NCBI GenBank assembly: GCA_029863275.1
Contig: JAOTVS010000001.1
Location: 45,736 to 109,735 of the forward strand
Length of the DNA: 64,000 nucleotides
Source: Candidatus Nitrosopumilus sp.
GTDB taxonomy: Archaea; Thermoproteota; Nitrososphaeria; Nitrososphaerales; Nitrosopumilaceae
Reading direction: 5' to 3'
Both the position numbers and the translations under genes were made by a program. The notes under the pieces were generated by a model that saw only the letters and a list, made by a program, of their open reading frames with translations, was not told where the DNA came from and ran no database searches. Of this stretch, positions 58,782 through 64,000 are shown piece after piece (positions within the stretch are counted from its first letter, which is position 1; each line of letters starts with the position of its first letter).

Positions 58782-60938
58782 TTACTTTATTTCATATGTG
58801 GTCTCAGCAGTATCATGTGCATCTTTAACTTTGAAAATATAATTTCCTGGCTCCAAATCTGATGGTACAATCCAAGGCTGAATCAACTGACCCTCTTTTG
58901 AAGCAGGAAATGGAGTAAACTTTTCAATTAACTTTCCATCATCTGAAAAGATTTCAATCGCGATTGTCTGCTCTGCTCCTATAACCTTTATTGTGACAAT
59001 TTGTCCTAAGGTTGGAACTGATTCTGCGGCCTCGACTGTGATTATGAGCCCTTCTAATTCGATAGAATTTACCTCAATTTCTGTACTGTCAAAATTGGAA
59101 CCACTTTTAGCGCTAATTTCCCAAATCCCGGATTCAGCCTCAGAAGGTATCCTAAAAGTATTCTCTGTAATCTGTCCATTCTTATCTGAAACAACCTGTT
59201 CTGTTTTTACTTCATTTCCATTAGGATCTATCAAGGTTATTGTAAGTAATACATTTGGCTTGGTATCGCCCAAAATTAGGATAGGATCTCCTGGCTGATA
59301 ACTATCTTTAGTGGTGCCAATATTGATTTCACCTGATCCTGTTTGAAGCCCAACTGTAAAAGTTGCAGTGCTTTTAGCTGATCCTTTACTGATAATGGCT
59401 GAATAAATTCCTGAGGAATATCCAGTAAGATCCAAGGAATAACTTTCTCTACCATCAGGTTTTAGGGTGATTGGAATTGCTTCTCCCTTTGGATTGTCTG
59501 AGGGGTCTATTATTAATAGAGTAATTACTTCTGATGGTTTTCCTGTAAGTGAAATTACCGCCTTTTCAGTTGTTTTATAATTAAGTTTGTCAAATTCTAT
59601 ATTTATCGGAATCGTTGGAAGCTCACCTAATCCTACATAGATGTATTCTTTTTGATTTCCTTGAGTGGCAATTAGTGTCCATGTTCCTTCTTTATGGACA
59701 TTGGCAATTGTGTCATACTCAAATTCTACTATCCCTGTTTCGTCCAGTTCAAAAATATCTGAAATCTGATCATTACTCAATGGGTCTCTGAGAATTAATT
59801 CTATTGACAAATTTGGCAATGCGGTTCCGTTAAATTCTAAAGTCTCACCTGGTTCAAATTTCAGACTAGTGGGTGCAATCACAATTACTTTTGATGACTC
59901 TACTGTCCATGTTTTAACAATACTTTCTCGACCATCCGAAATCTCTGCACTATATTTCCCAAAAGGCGTATCAAGTGGAACAATTATTGGTTCAGATAAC
60001 TTCCAAGTTCCCTTTGCAGTAACCTCTGCTGTCCTAGTATTGATTATTTCATTGTCTGGATTTTTTACTGATGCCGTTATTGCACTTCCTGGTTGCGCAG
60101 TACCTGATATTTCTAAAAAGTCTCCCCTATGCATGACATCAGGAATGCCTTTTATGGTAAGTTTTACAATATCGCCTGAAGGCAGGTTAGTTCCACTACT
60201 TCCCAATATGAGGCTAATATTTTTTGAATCACCGGTTTTGTCTTTAATGAAAAAATCTACTCTCTCAGATTTTTGGTTTTCAGGAATTTGAAAAGTAGTA
60301 ATAAAATACCCAGTATTATCAGTAAAAAATGAACCTAATTTTTTTGTATTTATAAAAAATTCAAATTCTTGGGACTGACCAAAATTATCCCCTAAAACTC
60401 GTATAGTTCCACCTGCATTTGGTTTATCTGGAATTATTCTAAAAAATGAATTTTCAAAAATTCCGTTAATTGTACTTGTATTAGAAGAAACAGATACCTG
60501 ATCTCCGAAATTTGAAGGAATAGATTTTCCCAAGCTCAATTGCTCTCCTTTTTTATCTAATGCCTTCCAGTTAATTCCAGGTTTTGGTTTGTCTGTTTTC
60601 ACTCCGAATTTAACAGAACTTCCTTGCTCAAGTGGTTCAGTCGACGAAAAAATAATCACTCCTTCTGGAGTCTTGTCTCCAACCCATCCCTCCTCACTTT
60701 TAAAAGATTCAAAATTAAAATCACTACCTAGCCATATTCTAAAGGACTCAACATCCACTTTTCCCTCATTGGTGAATTCTATTATCGTCCCTTTCTCAAA
60801 ATACAGACTTTCTACTTTTATTTCATTTTCTGCATACGCAATAATTGGTATAGATATTACTGTTAGTGCAAATATCAAAATTAACGAAAGGAAGATTCCT
60901 CTCAAAGAGGATTTACTCATCGATAACATTTGTCTCAT
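58782..60938 (-). CDS. Large secreted surface protein with repeated Ig-like domains
   Basis: The 718-residue protein has a signal peptide (about 10-36) and then six or seven beta-sandwich domains of ~90 residues. They share the repeated pattern 'GD---PG--L-I-G', followed by '--D-NG---------I', for example in KDSYQPGDPILILGDTKPNV. No PEFG, sortase or membrane anchor is visible at the C-terminus (ending TAETTYEIK). It resembles stalk or adhesion proteins of the S-layer surface. Enzyme motifs are absent. Confidence 0.78.
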   Translation of the reverse strand: MRQMLSMSKSSLRGIFLSLILIFALTVISIPIIAYAENEIKVESLYFEKGTIIEFTNEGKVDVESFRIWLGSDFNFESFKSEEGWVGDKTPEGVIIFSSTEPLEQGSSVKFGVKTDKPKPGINWKALDKKGEQLSLGKSIPSNFGDQVSVSSNTSTINGIFENSFFRIIPDKPNAGGTIRVLGDNFGQSQEFEFFINTKKLGSFFTDNTGYFITTFQIPENQKSERVDFFIKDKTGDSKNISLILGSSGTNLPSGDIVKLTIKGIPDVMHRGDFLEISGTAQPGSAITASVKNPDNEIINTRTAEVTAKGTWKLSEPIIVPLDTPFGKYSAEISDGRESIVKTWTVESSKVIVIAPTSLKFEPGETLEFNGTALPNLSIELILRDPLSNDQISDIFELDETGIVEFEYDTIANVHKEGTWTLIATQGNQKEYIYVGLGELPTIPINIEFDKLNYKTTEKAVISLTGKPSEVITLLIIDPSDNPKGEAIPITLKPDGRESYSLDLTGYSSGIYSAIISKGSAKSTATFTVGLQTGSGEINIGTTKDSYQPGDPILILGDTKPNVLLTITLIDPNGNEVKTEQVVSDKNGQITENTFRIPSEAESGIWEISAKSGSNFDSTEIEVNSIELEGLIITVEAAESVPTLGQIVTIKVIGAEQTIAIEIFSDDGKLIEKFTPFPASKEGQLIQPWIVPSDLEPGNYIFKVKDAHDTAETTYEIK

Positions 60939-61005
60939 CTCTCAATTAAACCTTAAAGTGTTTTTTTTCATTTCTAATTTCAGTAGTAATCATAAGAAAA
61001 CTTCT

Positions 61006-63105
61006 TTAATCTCTTTTTTGGGGCTTTTCAAATTTATTTAAATCCGTCTTAATTCCTGCATTTTGATATTGTCGAATACGTTCGGCAATTAAACGATAAA
61101 GCGAACGGAATTGATCTTTTGTTTTGTCAGATAGAAAATCAGTCTCTCCCAAAGCAATTTTTTCACAAATATATCTTGTAATATCTTCGTTTTCAAACTT
61201 ACCCCAATCATCTTCCATATGGTCTTCCCAAATGGCTCTTAAATTCTCCAATACACCTTGTTTCTTTTTGGAAATTATGTCTTCAGATTTAAGACTCAAG
61301 TAGCCTTCATGTCTGAGTTTAATTTCATATGTTTGATTAACCGCATAAAGATAGTCTTCAAGAACTAGGTAGTCTTCAATAGATTCTATGGTCTTCCCTT
61401 CTTTTTCGAAAAATATGGTTTGGATGGGATTAAATTCATTGGATGATAATTGAGAAGAAATTTGTTTGGATTCCTCAGTGTTATCAAGTAAAATGAATGT
61501 ATTGTAACCGTGATTTCTATAAAATATTGCAAGAGGTAATACTGCATTTTTATTAAATGCAGCTACAATGTTTAATGGATTCATTGAAATATTTGGGTCT
61601 TGCAAAAACTTATCAAATGAATTTAGATACATCGAATCTGACATTGTTTCAACAATTATTACCGGTCTGGAATTTCTCCCAATCTCTCTATCGATAATTG
61701 ATTCTACTAATCCTCTTGATAATCCATAAAGGATTGGGGTAAGTGTTTTATCATCTGCATTCCAATAGTCATAAAATATTCGACTAAGGTGTTTTCTTTT
61801 ATCCAACTCTACAACTAACAAATTTCCTGGAGTATAATCAAAAATCATAAATGGTGAATGTGTTGCGTACAGAACTTGGTTTGATCCTGCTAGATTTTTT
61901 AAAAGATCAGAAATTCCCATTTGCTGAGTAGGGTGAAGATTTCTTGCTGGTTCGTCTAATAGTAATATTGCCTCCTTCAATTCTGCTCGCTGAGTCTCCG
62001 CTGCAAAGTTTACGATAAAAGAAAAAGTCCATTTAAAACCCTCAGCTCTTCTGTTTAATAGACCAGTGTTTGTAATAGTTCCATCTCTATGAACATCCGA
62101 AATTACAACACTCATAATGTTTCCAGGATTATATCTCAAATCCACATGAATTGGATCTCCTTTCCAGGCAGGATTTAGCTTTTTAGTTAATCTGTTACTT
62201 GCAGCATTTAGAAGTTTAATACATCTTGAAGGACTATCCTTTACCTCGTCTAATTCATTGATGTCTAATTCTGCCAAATAGAAAAGATTTCTGACACTTT
62301 CTGCCTTGTCAAATTCTTCGACATACTCTATTGATTCTCGTCTTTCACCTTTTACCTCTCTAACATATTCATTCAAGTTAATATTTCCATAGATTTTTTT
62401 ATAATCTGAGAAATATACAAATCTTGGATGTAACTCAGATGAAATAAAGTTCTCCAGGGCAATCTTTTCACTACTTCCTGAAAGCAAATTAGAAAACTGA
62501 TTTTCAGGTTTAGAATAAATTTTATCCCATTCTTCAATTATTTGTGGATCTTGAATTGCCACCACATGAAATTGGTTATTGAATTCGGCCAAACCTGTAT
62601 GAAATTCAGATAGATTTTTTGGCGGTGCATCTTCAAAGAACTTAGTATTTACTTGTATTCTGAGATGATTTGGAATTGTATCTAAAAAGGCAATCATTCG
62701 TTTGGAGAAGTTCTCCCAGGAGTTTAATCTATCATCTGATTTTTCACTTATTTTGATATTCTCAAATTCATATTGGACATCCGGATTTTTATTTGTCCTA
62801 AATAGTTTTATTTTGTTTATCTCAGGTAGATTAGGAAATCTTTCTTTAATGAGGTTTGACTCACTTGTGCTTAATTCAAACTCTCCTTCTGCTAATCTGA
62901 TTTCTTCTTTGAGCTCCTCAGACATTTCATCACAAAGATCAAGATGTGATAATTCTCCATCTTTATTTAGAATGGTGAGTGCCTGTAAGATTGTGGTTTT
63001 ACCACTTTCATTTCTTCCAACAAATGCAGCTAAATCCCCAACAGATATCTCTCCTGAATCATGAATGCAACGATAGGCCTTGACTCTAAATTTTCTAAGT
63101 CGCAT
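61006..63105 (-). CDS. OLD-family ATPase/nuclease-like protein
   Basis: The 699-residue protein has an SMC/ABC-type ATPase with Walker A GRNESGKTTIL (about 29-39), a long helical insert, and Walker B AILLLDEPARNLHP (near 323-336). A C-terminal Toprim-like domain follows: VIIVETMSDSMYL keeps the Glu and Asp, but the later FILLDNTEES has Asn-Thr where a second acidic residue is usual. OLD proteins are DNA nucleases, several with roles in phage defence. No UvrD-type helicase gene is next to it, so it is not a Gabija pair. Nuclease activity is uncertain. Confidence 0.8.
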   Translation of the reverse strand: MRLRKFRVKAYRCIHDSGEISVGDLAAFVGRNESGKTTILQALTILNKDGELSHLDLCDEMSEELKEEIRLAEGEFELSTSESNLIKERFPNLPEINKIKLFRTNKNPDVQYEFENIKISEKSDDRLNSWENFSKRMIAFLDTIPNHLRIQVNTKFFEDAPPKNLSEFHTGLAEFNNQFHVVAIQDPQIIEEWDKIYSKPENQFSNLLSGSSEKIALENFISSELHPRFVYFSDYKKIYGNINLNEYVREVKGERRESIEYVEEFDKAESVRNLFYLAELDINELDEVKDSPSRCIKLLNAASNRLTKKLNPAWKGDPIHVDLRYNPGNIMSVVISDVHRDGTITNTGLLNRRAEGFKWTFSFIVNFAAETQRAELKEAILLLDEPARNLHPTQQMGISDLLKNLAGSNQVLYATHSPFMIFDYTPGNLLVVELDKRKHLSRIFYDYWNADDKTLTPILYGLSRGLVESIIDREIGRNSRPVIIVETMSDSMYLNSFDKFLQDPNISMNPLNIVAAFNKNAVLPLAIFYRNHGYNTFILLDNTEESKQISSQLSSNEFNPIQTIFFEKEGKTIESIEDYLVLEDYLYAVNQTYEIKLRHEGYLSLKSEDIISKKKQGVLENLRAIWEDHMEDDWGKFENEDITRYICEKIALGETDFLSDKTKDQFRSLYRLIAERIRQYQNAGIKTDLNKFEKPQKRD

Positions 63106-63201
63106 TAAGCGATCCTTTGTTGACTCGGATTTAACTCATTCGTCAAACTTCTCTTAGACTTTTGCGAAATAGATATAGGGAATCTCTTATGAGAATTTAA
63201 A

Positions 63202-63663
63202 ATGGTCAAGCGGGTTACTTATGTTGTATATGTTTTGCCAGTAGTTCTTTCCGTATTATTTGGATCAATTGTATTGTCAGATATTCTAGAACATCATGGC
63301 CGTGAGCTAAATTTATTGCAGGTCGGTTCTATTGGAGAGATTTCTCATAATGAATCAATTGAAATTATTGGATTACAAAAACAGTATTCTATATTAGAAC
63401 CCATTCAAATTCAAGTGATTATTGATGATCTATCATTTGCCTGCGGAGATCTTTATGTTACCATATTTACACCTGGTAAAAATGTAATAAGTCAAAGTGG
63501 TTATTTTGAACAATGTTTTGATACCGAAAATTCCTTCCTTCCAACAAATGAAGAATTTTCAGAAATCGTTGATGTACCTGGTAGGTATGAATTGGAAGTA
63601 AAAATAAATGATCGAAATCAAAAGAATAGTATAACTACAAGTAAGGAATTTACTGTTAAATAG
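63202..63663 (+). CDS. Membrane-anchored or secreted protein with one Ig-like domain
   Basis: The 153-residue protein has an N-terminal hydrophobic segment (about 7-26, VVYVLPVVLSVLFGSIVLSD) and a single beta-sandwich domain with two Cys (SFACGDL, EQCFDT) that could form a disulfide. No family name is recognised. It is divergent from the OLD gene, sharing a 96-nt promoter region. Confidence 0.6.
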   Translation: MVKRVTYVVYVLPVVLSVLFGSIVLSDILEHHGRELNLLQVGSIGEISHNESIEIIGLQKQYSILEPIQIQVIIDDLSFACGDLYVTIFTPGKNVISQSGYFEQCFDTENSFLPTNEEFSEIVDVPGRYELEVKINDRNQKNSITTSKEFTVK

Positions 63664-63709
63664 GAATGACTTATTTTATGATAAAATTTAATAAAATTCA
63701 GGTGGTTTG

Positions 63710-64000
63710 ATGGCAAAGAAAAAGATTACTTTAACTGAAGAAGCATCTAAAATTAAAGCGGAAATTGAAGTTCTAAAGGAAAAAACAAAAATTCTAGCTG
63801 CTGAATCAAACAAGCCAAAAAAGACTAAAAAAATAGAAGAAAAACCAACTAAGGCAAAAAAGACTACTAAAAAAACAGAAGAAAAACCAACTAAGGCAAA
63901 AAAGACTACTAAAAAAACAGAAGAAAAACCAACTAAGGCAAAAAAGATTACTAAAAAAACAGAAGAAAAACCAACTAAGGCAAAAAAGACAAAAAAAACA
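63710..64000 (+). CDS. Lys/Thr-rich repeat protein, C-terminus cut by the window
   Basis: The ATG at 63710 (AGGTGG upstream) opens a short helical head (KITLTEEASKIKAEIEVLKE) followed by a 14-residue tandem repeat built on EEKPTKAKKTTKKT. This low-complexity basic tail resembles histone-H1-like DNA-binding tails, which is a guess. It continues beyond the right edge. Confidence 0.6.
   Translation, partial: MAKKKITLTEEASKIKAEIEVLKEKTKILAAESNKPKKTKKIEEKPTKAKKTTKKTEEKPTKAKKTTKKTEEKPTKAKKITKKTEEKPTKAKKTKKT
63835..63994 (+). repeat. Tandem ~42-nt repeats in the Lys-rich gene
   Basis: Near-identical ~42-nt units (from GAAGAAAAACCAACTAAGGC, at 63835, 63877 and 63919, and again near 63961) code for the EEKPTKAKK repeat. 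The number of units may vary between strains and is prone to assembly error. Confidence 0.8.

Noticed and set aside
61006-63105. Gabija-type defence pair
   Set aside because: No UvrD-like helicase gene lies on either side of the OLD-like gene.

Overview
The window comes from an AT-rich ammonia-oxidising archaeon of the Thaumarchaeota (Nitrososphaerota), most like the Nitrosopumilus/Nitrosarchaeum group. The signs are an archaeal histone, topoisomerase VI, aIF2-beta, S17e, KEOPS-type Cgi121, a RIO1 kinase, membrane-tethered plastocyanin-like copper proteins, surface proteins ending in a PEFG-type C-terminal sorting signal, frequent TTG/GTG starts, and TATA boxes about 24-31 nt before start codons (leaderless mRNAs). 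There is one tRNA (Cys). I see no rRNA, CRISPR array, insertion sequence or prophage. Placement is by gene content only.

Layout. 0-9 kb: an AIPR-like fragment at the edge, then secreted or surface genes (a PEFG protein, a subtilase, a blue copper protein, a processive glycosyltransferase) with a small family of dispersed ~32-nt repeats between them. 9-12.5 kb: histone, TatD, S17e, and a tRNA-modification group (a ubiquitin-like/Cgi121 fusion, a THUMP protein and TsaC). 12.5-34.5 kb: a stress and energy-sensing island with six UspA genes, five CBS-domain genes, PII, an antiporter/permease operon, a VIT-type transporter, a PAC2-Hsp20 operon, Pcm, a bifunctional-nuclease-family protein and a second copper protein. 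34.6-46 kb: a secreted deacetylase, a creatininase-family (ArfB-like) enzyme, a PIG-L deacetylase, a flavin reductase, PurA, PyrF, a NUDIX hydrolase and UppS. 46.2-51.6 kb: a conserved archaeal information-processing block (aIF2-beta, DUF424, RIO1, KH protein, Top6B, Top6A). 51.6-64 kb: a membrane-bound Hsp20-like protein, a giant secreted metalloprotease-like protein, small membrane and regulatory proteins, MTAP-Apt adenine salvage, a large surface protein, an OLD-family ATPase and a lysine-rich repeat protein cut by the right edge.

The most interesting signal is in the stress island. Four CBS genes are divergently paired with UspA genes. A short palindrome, WTGA-N3-TCAW with an AAA or TTT centre, recurs upstream of UspA, CBS, permease, chaperone and small-protein genes. 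At four starts exactly 50 nt separate the palindrome from the start codon, and at several others 36-38 nt do. I read this as the operator of an undescribed stress or energy regulon; the regulator is unknown. One member, the CBS protein at 33291-34457, ends in a domain resembling the ribosome-hibernation factor HPF/RaiA, so the island may link adenylate sensing to translation shutdown. Other points worth a look are the ubiquitin-like/Cgi121 fusion, a C-terminal module shared by two secreted proteins, the dispersed repeat family, and an ATP-cone nuclease gene with no standard start codon over its conserved N-terminus.
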